64,000 nt of DNA from PMNU01 sp035479875 (GTDB lineage Bacteria > Patescibacteriota > Saccharimonadia > Saccharimonadales > UBA4665): the NCBI GenBank assembly GCA_035479875.1, contig DATIIH010000008.1, positions 11,743-75,742 of the forward strand, given 5' to 3'. The position numbers and the translations under genes are program-made. Shown here piece by piece: positions 34,268 to 43,091 of the stretch; position 1 is the first letter of the stretch, and the number at the start of each line of letters is the position of its first letter. The notes beneath the pieces are model-generated. The model made no database searches. It was not told where the DNA came from and was given only the letters and a program-made list of their open reading frames with translations.

Positions 34268-34437
34268 AGAACCAAACTTTAAAAAATGACCCCGCCAACG
34301 GAGATGATGAGGCCAATCTTGACTTAATAAGTCGTCTGCGTCTGGTTTGGTGGAGTATGGCGGATTCGAACCGCCCACCTCCTGCGTGCGATGCAGGCGC
34401 TCTACCAAATGAGCTAATACCCCAAGCGACAACATAA
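34264..34437 (+). other. 57-codon frame coupled to the recombinase and running through the antisense of tRNA-Ala
   Basis: ATGA overlaps the recombinase stop and AGGAG lies 7 nt upstream, so translation initiation is credible (MKNQTLKNDPANGDDEANLD). From about codon 29 on, however, the frame is simply the antisense of the tRNA gene (MADSNRPPPACDAGALPNEL), an unlikely protein. It may be the 5' end of an element gene cut off at an integration junction. Confidence 0.3.
34348..34423 (-). tRNA. tRNA-Ala (anticodon CGC)
   Basis: A full cloverleaf on the minus strand: acceptor GGGGTAT/ATACTCC with the alanine-identity G3:U70 pair, D stem GCTC/GAGC, anticodon stem CCTGC/GCAGG with loop ATCGCAC, T arm GGCGG-TTCGAAT-CCGCC, discriminator A. 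The 3' CCA is encoded (34348-34350). Confidence 0.96.
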
Positions 34438-34455
34438 AGCATAGCAAATAACAGG

Positions 34456-35055
34456 CTAGAAGCCAAAGGGCGAGTGCGCGAAATGATTAGTCAGAAGTAC
34501 GAAGGTGAGCGTCAATATAACCCAGCCCACAATCAGCCCAGGCGCTTCTTTAAATGGGCCTTCATACTTCCATGAATGCGTAATGAGGTTGAAACCTTCG
34601 ATCAGACCGTACTGTGTAAGCGTAGTCAAAATAAATGCCAGCCAACCCGGCGCTCCGGCGTAGCGATAGATCGCCCAAGTGTCTTGCATAATCAGCATGA
34701 ATATCCCCCAAAAGATCGGCAGCCCCAGCAGTAGGTAGCGATGGCGCTCTGCGGCCGGGTAGAACCACAACGGGAACGTCAACTGGCCTACATATTCGTA
34801 CAACATGCCCTGCATAGCACCGATGGCAAAAAATTGCAGCGCCGTGCCCACGCCGATGGTATAAAAAGACGTGCCGGCGGCACGCTGTAAAACTGCTTCA
34901 ACAAAAATGAGTATTGCGAGGGCGAGGACTACCCCAATGGCATCGGCTGGCTTACGGAATTTGCGTTCGCTCAGCTTTTTGCCCTTGAGCGCAAACGCCG
35001 CCAGGAAAGCCCCAGCAATCAACACAATACCCAGGATAATCAACAGTGTCGTCAT
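34456..35055 (-). CDS. Six-helix-type integral membrane protein, unknown
   Basis: A 199-aa very hydrophobic protein with about six membrane helices (for example TTLLIILGIVLIAGAFLAAF, AIGVVLALAILIFVEAVL, LAFILTTLTQYGLIEGFNLI, GWVILTLTFVLLTNHFAH). The frame opens upstream within the neighbouring tRNA; ATG 35055 is the natural start. It resembles hypothetical membrane proteins of Gram-positive and CPR genomes with no assigned function. It is enclosed by two alanine tRNA genes on the same strand. Confidence 0.75.
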   Translation of the reverse strand: MTTLLIILGIVLIAGAFLAAFALKGKKLSERKFRKPADAIGVVLALAILIFVEAVLQRAAGTSFYTIGVGTALQFFAIGAMQGMLYEYVGQLTFPLWFYPAAERHRYLLLGLPIFWGIFMLIMQDTWAIYRYAGAPGWLAFILTTLTQYGLIEGFNLITHSWKYEGPFKEAPGLIVGWVILTLTFVLLTNHFAHSPFGF

Positions 35056-35069
35056 AGTAAATTCCAAAA

Positions 35070-35146
35070 TGGTGGAGCATATCGGATTCGAACCGATCAC
35101 CTCTTCCATGCCATGGAAGCGCTCTAGCCAAATGAGCTAATGCCCC
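35070..35146 (-). tRNA. tRNA-Ala (anticodon GGC)
   Basis: Cloverleaf on the minus strand: acceptor GGGGCAT/ATGCTCC with G3:U70, D stem GCTC/GAGC, anticodon stem CTTCC/GGAAG with loop ATGGCAT, T arm ATCGG-TTCGAAT-CCGAT, discriminator A and encoded CCA (35070-35072). The second of two alanine isoacceptors within 800 nt. Confidence 0.96.
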
Positions 35147-35188
35147 GAACAATTGGTAATTTTAACAGATGGCGGGCGAAATGAAAAG

Positions 35189-36118
35189 CTAAAACACGCG
35201 CTTGCGCCGCGCAAATACAATGACGCTGGTAATTAGTAGCACAACGGCGCCATTGAGCACCCAATAAAACCACGGCTCCCATTGCCACGGCAGGTGGACG
35301 TTCATGCCGTACATGCTGTAAAACACATTGGGCAACGCAATGATTACGGTGGCGGCGGTAAGCATCTTCATCGTGCGGTTAAGGTTGTTGCTGCTGATGC
35401 TGGTATACGCTTCGCGGATGTGGATAATGCTCTGCATGTTGCTATTACACGACTCTATCGACTGTTCGTTATTGAGCAGCAAGTCTTCCACTATGTCTTG
35501 GTCCTCCTCAAAGAGCGGCATGTAGCGGCCAAGCATTAGCCGACGCAGCGTGGCATTGGTGGGCATCAGTGAGCTTAAGAATTCACTGAGCTCGTCTTCG
35601 ATCAGCACAAAATCGATAAAGTCTTGGTTAGCGATTTCGTGGCCGCGCAAGCGCGAACGGATCAGCTTAATTTGCTTGCTAGTACGGCTAATAAAGGTAT
35701 CGTACTGTTCCACAATCTGTTGCAATATGAGCAGCACCAGTTTGGCGCGTTGAGTGGTGGCAAAGTTAACCTTGCCGCTTAAAAATGAGTCGAGCTGCGG
35801 CAGGCGTACCTGCGACACGGTTATCACTAGATCATTGCCAAAAATAAATAGCAGCGGCACGGTGACCAACTCTTGGTCCGGCGTCTTGTACACAAAGCGC
35901 ACGAAGATATAACTGCTTTCGCCCTCTTTCTCTAAACGGGGCATCTCGTCTTCGTCTAATGCGTCTTCGAGGTGGCCGCGCTCCAGGTCAAACTTCTTAA
36001 CGAGCACGTCAATTTCGGCCTGGCTTGGCGCTTCTACGTACACCCATGAGCCGGGTTTGTAGGCATCTAGCTCTTGTAGCCGCTGGTTGCGCAGCGTTTT
36101 GTAAAAATACTTAATCAT
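35189..36118 (-). CDS. corA: CorA-family Mg2+/Co2+ channel
   Basis: A 309-aa protein (CorA is about 316): a long acidic cytoplasmic domain with a coiled stalk (SCNSNMQSIIHIREAYTSIS, NNLNRTMKMLTAATVIIALP) and two C-terminal membrane helices joined by the signature YGMNVHLP, i.e. the GMN selectivity motif at about residues 268-270. The C-terminus RRKRVF is basic and cytoplasmic, as expected. Forms a pentameric channel for magnesium uptake. It follows rdgB with 53 nt between them, at the end of a minus-strand housekeeping run. Confidence 0.93.
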   Translation of the reverse strand: MIKYFYKTLRNQRLQELDAYKPGSWVYVEAPSQAEIDVLVKKFDLERGHLEDALDEDEMPRLEKEGESSYIFVRFVYKTPDQELVTVPLLFIFGNDLVITVSQVRLPQLDSFLSGKVNFATTQRAKLVLLILQQIVEQYDTFISRTSKQIKLIRSRLRGHEIANQDFIDFVLIEDELSEFLSSLMPTNATLRRLMLGRYMPLFEEDQDIVEDLLLNNEQSIESCNSNMQSIIHIREAYTSISSNNLNRTMKMLTAATVIIALPNVFYSMYGMNVHLPWQWEPWFYWVLNGAVVLLITSVIVFARRKRVF

Positions 36119-36171
36119 GTTTTTGTCCTCTGCCGGCTATTATAACCAGCAAGGCAAGATAAAGAAATTGG

Positions 36172-36717
36172 CTACGCTTGCTGTAAGAAAGCGCGGAGCT
36201 TATCGAGCGCAGGTGTACGATAGGACGTGCGGGCGTAGTCTGCTTCACTCATCTCGGCACGGGTGATGTCGAACCCGTCGTTAATAAATATCGGGTCAAA
36301 GCCAAAACCACCTGTGCCGCGGGGCGCATCAGCAATACGGCCGTGCATTTCGCCATCAAAAAGGCGTAGATCACGGCCATCGTATACACCGTAAGACACG
36401 CGGCCGATAGCGGTTGGCTCCGGTAAGCTGTGGGCTAGTTTGAGTAGGCCGTCGTAGCCGATTTCGTCAATAAACCATTTTATGAATGTGCCTGGCAATT
36501 GGCCCATGGCGGTAAAAATCAGGCCAGCATCTTCTACTAACACTGGCTTATGTAATAGCTCGTAGGCCTGGCGAACTTTGTGCTCCACCACTGTGTGTGG
36601 GTCGAGCGATTGGATTTCGTCGAGGTCGAGCTTGTGGTGCAGCACCGGCACGCCGAGCCATTTAACCAAAAAATCCACTTTATTGGGGTTGCCAGTAATA
36701 AATGTAAGGTCTTTCAT
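36172..36717 (-). CDS. rdgB: Non-canonical purine NTP pyrophosphatase (ITPase/HAM1 family)
   Basis: Hydrolyses ITP, dITP and XTP to monophosphates, keeping deaminated purines out of nucleic acids. The 181-aa chain has the family's substrate-entry motif FITGNPNKVDFL at the N-terminus, the metal-binding VLVEDAGLIFTAMGQLPGTF, and GTGGFGFDPIFI (FGYDPIF-type). It is slightly short compared with E. coli RdgB (197). Its ATG lies 2 nt before the stop of the ABC transporter gene, so the two are in one operon. Confidence 0.92.
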   Translation of the reverse strand: MKDLTFITGNPNKVDFLVKWLGVPVLHHKLDLDEIQSLDPHTVVEHKVRQAYELLHKPVLVEDAGLIFTAMGQLPGTFIKWFIDEIGYDGLLKLAHSLPEPTAIGRVSYGVYDGRDLRLFDGEMHGRIADAPRGTGGFGFDPIFINDGFDITRAEMSEADYARTSYRTPALDKLRAFLQQA

Positions 36718-36719
36718 AC

Positions 36720-38525
36720 TTATCCCTGAATCTGCGATTCAAACATCTCATAAAAGTGTCCTTTACGTGCAATCAGCTCATCGTGAGTGCCTGACTCGAC
36801 CAGCTTGCCATCCTTCAACATGTAAATGATGTCGGCTTTTTTGACGGTACTCAAACGGTGGCTGATGGTGATAACGGTGCGGTTTCGTTCGGCAAACAGA
36901 CGCTTGAAGATACGCGCTTCGGCCATGGCGTCGATGGCGGAGGTAGGTTCGTCGAGGATGACGATGGGCGCATTACGGTAAAAATCGCGCGCCAGCGCTA
37001 GTCGCTGCCACTGGCCGCCGGACAGGTCGGTGCCTTTATTGCCGTCGTCGTCTTCCATCCAGTTGTTGATATACGAATCAAGCCCTTTGGGCAACTTGCG
37101 CACGAAATCGGTCGCTTCGGCATCTTTGAGCGCCTGTTGCAGACGCTTTTCGTCAGGGACCGCTTCAACATCGCCGAAACGCACATTATCGCCGGCGGTG
37201 GCGAAGCCGTAGCTGATAAAGTCCTGCTGGAGTACGCCGAGTTGACGGTGCCACGACGCAATATCAATAATCTCGAGCGGTGTTCCGTCGAGCAGTAGCT
37301 TACCGGCGGTCGGATTATAGAGCCCCGTTAATAGCTTAATAAGTGTGCTCTTACCCGCGCCGTTCTCCCCTACAATCGCCACATGCCGGTTGCGCTCGAT
37401 AGTCAGGTTGATGTGCTGCAACACGTTGGGGTTATTCTTGCCCGGGTAGTGAAACGAAACATCGTCAAAAACAATTGCTGCCGGTGCGCCCTCCAATGTG
37501 ACACTGCCCGCCGCCCTTACCGGCAGCCGCATAAACTGCTCGTAATCGAAGAGGTTGGCCACATCTTCGTCGATGCTTGAGATGGTCAATACCAAACTGC
37601 TGGCACTTCCCATCACGCGCGATACCAACTGCTGCACGTACAGGAACTGACCGAGCGGCTGCCTGCGCCCGACGACCTGCAACGCGATCCACACCAAGGC
37701 GCCAACTTCGGCGGCAGCTTCTAGTGTATTAGACAGTAGCACCATCGGCACGGTCTGACGCTCGATTTCGATGCGCTTCTTCTCGTCTTTGTCACGCAGG
37801 CCGGCACGCAGCTTAAGCAGGTAGCGCACCATGCCATAGAGACGCAGTTCACCGACGTAGCGCGGCTGCAGCATATTCCATTCAATGAGGCTTAGCATAC
37901 GGCGCACTTCGACGTTTTCATTCCAATGCTTTATTTGCCGCCGCGACAGTTTGATCTGCACGTACAGTCCGGGGATGATGGCAACCAGTATAGCTACGGC
38001 CAACCCCCAGCTAACATAAGAAAGGGCAACGATGGCGCTAACGACCGATATTAATTGAGATACGATGGTTGCGATACGATCGGAGACCCACGCGAAAAAC
38101 CGCGAAAATTTTTGGGCTCGGTCGTAGAGATCGGCAGTACGCTTATCGTCATAGCGCCAAAAATCGAGCGACAAGAAGTGCTCGAACATCTGATTGGACA
38201 CCCGGGTTTCAACCACGTACCGCATCTTGGCCTGCACATACTGATCCATACTGCCCCAAAGAGTCATAACCAGCCCTAAGATGGCGGTGATGATTACGTA
38301 GACCAAGACATGATGTTTAGCGCCCGGCGCACCGCCATAGGCAGCTGCCAGTGCCGTAGTGGTTTTAGCCGCGTAGAACGTCGTCGCGATCGGCAAAACG
38401 GCATAGATAACAGAACCTAGCAATTTGAATATAACGGCGGTCGGCGCCGTTCGAAATGTCAGCCCAGCAACGCCTAAAATCGCCCGAAGCTGCTGTTTGG
38501 CGGTGAGGTTTTTGGACTTAGCCAT
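36720..38525 (-). CDS. ABC exporter (fused permease-ATPase half-transporter)
   Basis: A 601-aa protein with five to six N-terminal membrane helices (AVLPIATTFYAAKTTTALAA, VLVYVIITAILGLVMTLWGS) and a C-terminal ATPase: Walker A IVGENGAGKSTLIKLL, signature LSGGQWQRLALARD, Walker B APIVILDEPTSAID, and H-loop ITISHRL. It is the type IV (MsbA/LmrA-like) exporter layout; the substrate is unknown and a partner half is not nearby, so it probably works as a homodimer. An upstream ATG at 38561 would overlap the end of ligA; I prefer 38525, which starts at the basic MAKSKNLTAKQQ. Confidence 0.9.
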   Translation of the reverse strand: MAKSKNLTAKQQLRAILGVAGLTFRTAPTAVIFKLLGSVIYAVLPIATTFYAAKTTTALAAAYGGAPGAKHHVLVYVIITAILGLVMTLWGSMDQYVQAKMRYVVETRVSNQMFEHFLSLDFWRYDDKRTADLYDRAQKFSRFFAWVSDRIATIVSQLISVVSAIVALSYVSWGLAVAILVAIIPGLYVQIKLSRRQIKHWNENVEVRRMLSLIEWNMLQPRYVGELRLYGMVRYLLKLRAGLRDKDEKKRIEIERQTVPMVLLSNTLEAAAEVGALVWIALQVVGRRQPLGQFLYVQQLVSRVMGSASSLVLTISSIDEDVANLFDYEQFMRLPVRAAGSVTLEGAPAAIVFDDVSFHYPGKNNPNVLQHINLTIERNRHVAIVGENGAGKSTLIKLLTGLYNPTAGKLLLDGTPLEIIDIASWHRQLGVLQQDFISYGFATAGDNVRFGDVEAVPDEKRLQQALKDAEATDFVRKLPKGLDSYINNWMEDDDGNKGTDLSGGQWQRLALARDFYRNAPIVILDEPTSAIDAMAEARIFKRLFAERNRTVITISHRLSTVKKADIIYMLKDGKLVESGTHDELIARKGHFYEMFESQIQG

Positions 38526-38547
38526 GGATATAAGCTTACCGTGCGCG

Positions 38548-40581
38548 CTAACGCTTGCCAATTATTTCTAGCAATGCCGCTTCGTCAATTTGCTTGGTGC
38601 CGAGTTTTTGAGCCTTGGCAAGCTTGCTGGCGCCGACGTTGGCGCCGACCACCAGGTAGCTTGTGTCTTTGCCCACCGAGGATTGAAATGTACCGCCAAG
38701 TTCTCTGATCTTGTCCGCTGCCTCATCGCGGCTCAAATGCTCCAGAGTGCCAGTTACGACAAAACTCTTGCCATGCAGCGGGCCGCGGGCGCGGGAGACG
38801 TAGTGCGGCTTAACGCCAAGCTTCTCAAACTTTTCGAGCAATCTTTCGTTATCGCTATCAGCAAACCAACCTAAAATGCTCTCTGCTACGATGTCACCAA
38901 TGCCCTCAACCTGTAAAAGTTGGTCCAAAGTTGCATGTCTTAGCGTATCGAGCGACCCAAAATGTTCTGCTACGTCAATGGCCGTTTGTGCCCCCACGTG
39001 ACGAATGCCGAGGCCATATATAAAACGTGGCAGTTCCGGTTTTTTGACTGCGGCGATCGCTTTGACCAGGTTGGTGGCCGATATTTCGGCAAAGCGCTCG
39101 AGCTTAAGTAGGTCTTCTTTGCTGATGGTATACACATCGGCCATGTCGTGGACCAGCTTAGCGTCAACTAAAGCAACCACATTTTTTTCGCCCAAACCGT
39201 CAATATCCAACGCTGATTTACTGGCAAAATGCTCCAATGCTTTTTTGAGCAGTACTGGGCCCGTTGCGCCCTTAACGCGGTATACGGCTTCGCCCTCCGG
39301 GCGGTCGAATGCGAGTTCTGGGTATTGGCGCGCCAGTTCTTTTTGCATGTCAAACTTATGAGCAGACTTAGGGCGTAACTCGGTCAAGACCTTAGAAACT
39401 TGTGGGATGATATCACCTGCCTTAAAAATGACGACCGTATCGCCTACACGAATGTCTTTACGTTCGATTTCGTCGGCATTATGTAAGCTGGCGTGCTGCA
39501 CGGTGGTACCAGCTACAACTACGGGATCGAACACCGCTACCGGCGTAGCGGCGCCGGTACGCCCGATGCTTAATACAATGTCGCGTACTACGGTGGTTGC
39601 CTCTTCCGCGGCGTATTTGTACGCCACTGCGCCGCGCGGGGCTTTACCCACAACGCCGAGACGATCGAATTGCTGGTGGTCGTTCACCTTTATAACCAAC
39701 CCGTCGGTGTTATACGGAAGGTTATGCCGCTTTTCTTCCCAGGTATCGGCAAAACGCATGACCTGATCGACAGAGGTAAAAACTTTGGACTGATCATTGG
39801 CGGCCAGGCCAAGCGCGCGGATGGCTTGATAAGCAAACTGGTTAGTGGGGACTTCGCGCGGGTCGTCACGTAACAGCTGCCAAGCGCGGAAACGCAGCGG
39901 ACGGGCAGCAGTTAGCTTGGGGTCAAGCTGGCGAATCGAACCTGCCGCTAAATTGCGCGGATTAGCATACTGTGGCAAGCCTTTGGCCTCGCGCCGTTTG
40001 TTAAGCGCCTCAAAGTCTTTTTTGTAGATAACCACTTCGCCACGGATTTCGGTGCGGCCTTTAAGAAATGCGGCATGGGCTTCTGACGAACGCAAATGGA
40101 TCGGTACGCTATCGAGGGTGCGTATATTAGTGGTTACGTCTTCGCCCACCAGGCCGTCGCCGCGAGTTACTGCCTGGGTAAATATACCGTCGACATACAC
40201 CAGTGAGCAGGCCAAGCCGTCCATTTTGACGTCGGCAAAAAACTCAATCTTTTCATTTGGCAACAGCTTTTGAGTACGTGTTGCCCAGGCCTGGACTTCG
40301 TCGCGGTTAAAGACGTCGTTAAGGCTGATCATGCGGGTAGCGTGGCGTACTTGGGTAAAGCCGGGTAATGGTGCACCGGCAACGCGTTGAGTGGGGCTAT
40401 CGGCTGTGACGAACTCCGGGTACTCAGCCTCCAACTCGCTTAGTTCGTGCTTTAAGCTATCGGCGGCGGCTTCGCTCATTGTAGACTCGTCGAGCACATG
40501 ATAATGATAGCGATAGTCGTTAATGAGATCGCGCAGACGGGCGATACGCTCTTTGGCCTCGGCCCTAGTCAGTTGTCTCAT
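38548..40581 (-). CDS. ligA: NAD+-dependent DNA ligase lacking the zinc-finger cysteines
   Basis: Seals nicks in replication and repair using NAD+. The full-length 677-aa chain has an Ia domain (YRYHYHVLDE), adenylation lysine in FADVKMDGLACS, GEVVIYKKDFEALN, an OB fold (VRDIVLSIGRTGAATPVAVF), the HhH region (GIGDIVAESILGWFAD) and a C-terminal BRCT (GKSFVVTGTLEHLSRDEA). In the zinc-finger segment between OB and HhH, where the family has four Cys, this protein reads HKFDMQKELARQYPELAF through EGEAVYRVKGATGPVLLK with no Cys at all. The HFASKSALDIDGLG that follows is intact, so this is loss of the metal site, not truncation. ATGA overlap with the upstream membrane protein gene. Confidence 0.96.
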   Translation of the reverse strand: MRQLTRAEAKERIARLRDLINDYRYHYHVLDESTMSEAAADSLKHELSELEAEYPEFVTADSPTQRVAGAPLPGFTQVRHATRMISLNDVFNRDEVQAWATRTQKLLPNEKIEFFADVKMDGLACSLVYVDGIFTQAVTRGDGLVGEDVTTNIRTLDSVPIHLRSSEAHAAFLKGRTEIRGEVVIYKKDFEALNKRREAKGLPQYANPRNLAAGSIRQLDPKLTAARPLRFRAWQLLRDDPREVPTNQFAYQAIRALGLAANDQSKVFTSVDQVMRFADTWEEKRHNLPYNTDGLVIKVNDHQQFDRLGVVGKAPRGAVAYKYAAEEATTVVRDIVLSIGRTGAATPVAVFDPVVVAGTTVQHASLHNADEIERKDIRVGDTVVIFKAGDIIPQVSKVLTELRPKSAHKFDMQKELARQYPELAFDRPEGEAVYRVKGATGPVLLKKALEHFASKSALDIDGLGEKNVVALVDAKLVHDMADVYTISKEDLLKLERFAEISATNLVKAIAAVKKPELPRFIYGLGIRHVGAQTAIDVAEHFGSLDTLRHATLDQLLQVEGIGDIVAESILGWFADSDNERLLEKFEKLGVKPHYVSRARGPLHGKSFVVTGTLEHLSRDEAADKIRELGGTFQSSVGKDTSYLVVGANVGASKLAKAQKLGTKQIDEAALLEIIGKR

Positions 40582-41570
40582 AGCAGCGAACGGTACAACC
40601 CATACAGATAACTATGTGCCACCAAAAGCGCCAACATCGACACTAAAAAGAAGATCCACGGCGAAATAACGGTGAGAAATAAAATAAACGGAACGGTTAG
40701 AATGGCCGAGCCCAGTAACAAAGCTATCGGCAAAAAGAGCATCTTGCGTAAGATTGCCCAGCGGTGCAAGCGTGCCACCTGGCGCACAGCGCGCGTCGTA
40801 GCCCAGGGTGTAGCATCGGGCAGACAAACTGCATACAGGCTGAGAATGGTTGGGCAAATAATATACAGCGACCACACCGACAACAAGAATGCTAAGAACC
40901 CCCACCCTACCTGCTCAAACCCAGACACGATGATGCCATTATTGACCACGGTAACGTACAGCAATATGCCCACTACCATCGGCAGCAGCTGTATACCAAT
41001 CAGCAGCAGCGTAAGGACAAACGGCACCAGTGGATACATACCGCGGTAAAATGCATCACGGACGCGAAAGCGATGCTCAGCGTAAGCCTGGCGCAGGGCC
41101 CAAATAAACGCCAAACTCAGCATAATACCAAACATGATCTCGTATATGCCGGCGGAGGGGTTTCCCGTGCCGTTCGTACCGCCACCGAGTAAATATGCAA
41201 ATGTCGCTACGCCGCCAAACAGTGCAGACCAGTGGCCGTGGGCTAAAAGCGTAAAGCTAGTCTTGGCCGTCGTCACGGTGCTGAACTCGCTGGTATCCAG
41301 CGAGAATATAAGCCGTAGGATGGCGTAAATAACCAGCATTCCCAAGAACAATTTCCAGTTCTTGCGCAGAATCTTAAGAGCCGCCCAAAATATTTTAAAC
41401 GCTGAGGGCAACTTGGCCCCCGCCTGAGCTTGCTTGCGCAACTTGCGCGGCACATGCTTGCGCTTGGGCAACCTAAGGCGCCGCACTGCCGTCACAGGCT
41501 GGACGGCTGGTGTTTTAGCACTGGGAGCTTTTTTGGTTTTTGCTTTAGCAGGGGCGGTCTTCTTGGCCAT
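40578..41570 (-). CDS. Integral membrane protein with basic N-terminal extension
   Basis: A 330-aa protein. About 75 residues of Lys/Ala/Pro-rich cytoplasmic tail (MAKKTAPAKAKTKKAPSAKT) precede five or six membrane helices (WKLFLGMLVIYAILRLIFSL, FLLSVWSLYIICPTILSLYA, PFILFLTVISPWIFFLVSML). The basic tail could bind nucleic acid or phospholipid. No transport or enzymatic signature. It overlaps ligA by 4 nt and follows htpX after 9 nt, so it belongs to the same transcription unit. Family not recognised. Confidence 0.75.
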   Translation of the reverse strand: MAKKTAPAKAKTKKAPSAKTPAVQPVTAVRRLRLPKRKHVPRKLRKQAQAGAKLPSAFKIFWAALKILRKNWKLFLGMLVIYAILRLIFSLDTSEFSTVTTAKTSFTLLAHGHWSALFGGVATFAYLLGGGTNGTGNPSAGIYEIMFGIMLSLAFIWALRQAYAEHRFRVRDAFYRGMYPLVPFVLTLLLIGIQLLPMVVGILLYVTVVNNGIIVSGFEQVGWGFLAFLLSVWSLYIICPTILSLYAVCLPDATPWATTRAVRQVARLHRWAILRKMLFLPIALLLGSAILTVPFILFLTVISPWIFFLVSMLALLVAHSYLYGLYRSLL

Positions 41571-41579
41571 GATAGTAGT

Positions 41580-42452
41580 TTAGGCGTGGGTGCCCATGCT
41601 GCGCAAGCGCGCAATACGGTCTTTAATTGGTGGATGCGTACTAAACAAATTAGTGATGCCGTGACCGCGCAACGGATTAGCAAAAAAGAAGTGCGCAGTA
41701 GCAGTATTCTGGCGTTTGAGTGCGCTGCCGGTGCGAGCAATCTTCTCGAGTGCGCTGGCAAGACCTTCTGGATAGCGGGTAGCAAGTGCGCCGCTGGCGT
41801 CGGCCAAATATTCACGCTTGCGTGAGATAGCCAACTGAATAAGGCTGGCAATGATCGGCGCCAAAATAGCGGCCACAATACCGACGATTAAAAAGATTTG
41901 GTTGTTCTCGCGCTTGTCGTCACGGAACCACACCAAACGCAGAATGACATCCGAGATTACTGCAATCACGGCGGTCAGCGCAAAGGCCAGCATCGACACT
42001 CTAATATCGTAGTTTTTGATATGGCTCAGCTCGTGCGCTAGCACACCTTGCAGCTCGTTATCCTCCATGATGTCGAGTAGCCCCTGCGTGACGCAAACTG
42101 CGGCATGCTGGGGGTCACGACCAGTAGCAAAGGCGTTGGGCGCGGCGTCAGGCATAATGTACACCTTGGGCATCGGCAGGCCATCGGTGATTGCCAAATT
42201 CTCAACCACGCGCCATAGGCGCGGCTGGTCTTTTTTGGTAATTGCTACCGCGCCGTTGAGCGCCAAGCTCATCCGCCCGCCGGCAAAATAGCCAATCACT
42301 GCGTAAATAAGCGCAAAGATCACCACACCTATAGTAAGCCCTTGGGAACCGCTATATAGATCAAACACCCAGGCCAGTAGGCCGGCGAACATGAAAAAGC
42401 CAAGCATGATATACACCGTGCGGCGTTTATTGCTGGCTATTTCGCTGTACAT
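41580..42452 (-). CDS. htpX: HtpX-type membrane zinc metalloprotease
   Basis: A 290-aa protein with two N-terminal membrane helices (TVYIMLGFFMFAGLLAWVFD; GVVIFALIYAVIGYFAGG), the zinc site VLAHELSHIKNYDIR (HExxH, about residues 138-142), a second helix pair and the distal Glu in SRKREYLADASGALATRYP. The M48 family degrades damaged membrane proteins. It directly follows lemA, a pairing seen in many bacteria, and probably shares its promoter. Confidence 0.95.
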   Translation of the reverse strand: MYSEIASNKRRTVYIMLGFFMFAGLLAWVFDLYSGSQGLTIGVVIFALIYAVIGYFAGGRMSLALNGAVAITKKDQPRLWRVVENLAITDGLPMPKVYIMPDAAPNAFATGRDPQHAAVCVTQGLLDIMEDNELQGVLAHELSHIKNYDIRVSMLAFALTAVIAVISDVILRLVWFRDDKRENNQIFLIVGIVAAILAPIIASLIQLAISRKREYLADASGALATRYPEGLASALEKIARTGSALKRQNTATAHFFFANPLRGHGITNLFSTHPPIKDRIARLRSMGTHA

Positions 42453-42476
42453 ATAAGACTAGGCCTAGCGGTGGAG

Positions 42477-43037
42477 TTAAAACTTAACGTCAACGGGCTT
42501 TTCGGCAGCTGCTTGGTCGGCGTCATCCAGCTCAAAGAACTCTTTGTCTTGCTTAAAACCGAGCATGTTAGCAAAAATATTGGTAGGGAAGACCTTGCGC
42601 TTGGTGTTAAAGTCGCGCACCACACCGTTGTAAAAACGGCGGGAGGCCATGATTTTGTCTTCGGTGTCGGTGAGTTGGGCCTGCAAGTCGCGGAAGTTGT
42701 CGCTGGCTTTGAGCTGCGGGTAGTTCTCGGCTACGGCGAACAGGCTCTTAAGCGTTTGGCTAAATTGGTTCTCGGCCTTGGCAGTTTCGGCCGGGCCCTG
42801 TGCGTTTAAGGCATTAGCGCGAGCTTTGGTGACGTTCTCGAAAACGCTTTTTTCGTGAGTGGCGTAGCCCTTAACGGTGTTGACGAGGTTAGGAATCAGG
42901 TCGTAACGACGCTTGAGTTGGACGGTGATGTCGCTCCAGGCTTCGTTAGATTGCTGATTAAGGCGCACCAAGCCGTTGTACATCGCGGCTACAATGATAA
43001 TCAGCAGGACGATAACTCCAATAATGATCCAGGGCAT
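42477..43037 (-). CDS. lemA: LemA family protein
   Basis: A 186-aa protein: one N-terminal membrane helix (WIIIGVIVLLIIIVAAMYNG) and a helical cytoplasmic or external domain with the family pattern YNGLVRLNQQSNEAWSDI, QLKRRYDLIPNLVNTVKGYA and ARRFYNGVVRDFN-like FYNGVVRDFNTKRKVFPTN. The frame opens at 43148, but GGAGAG 4 nt before ATG 43037 and the conserved start MPWIII fix the N-terminus. It forms a unit with htpX. LemA's molecular role is still poorly understood. Confidence 0.94.
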   Translation of the reverse strand: MPWIIIGVIVLLIIIVAAMYNGLVRLNQQSNEAWSDITVQLKRRYDLIPNLVNTVKGYATHEKSVFENVTKARANALNAQGPAETAKAENQFSQTLKSLFAVAENYPQLKASDNFRDLQAQLTDTEDKIMASRRFYNGVVRDFNTKRKVFPTNIFANMLGFKQDKEFFELDDADQAAAEKPVDVKF

Positions 43038-43091
43038 ATTTCTCTCCTTAAGTGTACTTATAGTATACGCTGGTAATGCTATCATGGCTAT

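Noticed and set aside
34247..34466. Minus-strand frames running through tRNA-Ala (for example VERLHRTQEVGGSNPP)
   Set aside because: This is translation of a tRNA gene and its flanks, a well-known false-ORF pattern.
34871..35152. Frames overlapping tRNA-Ala(GGC), on both strands
   Set aside because: Same false-ORF pattern; the upstream extension of the 34456-35055 gene into the tRNA was removed for this reason.
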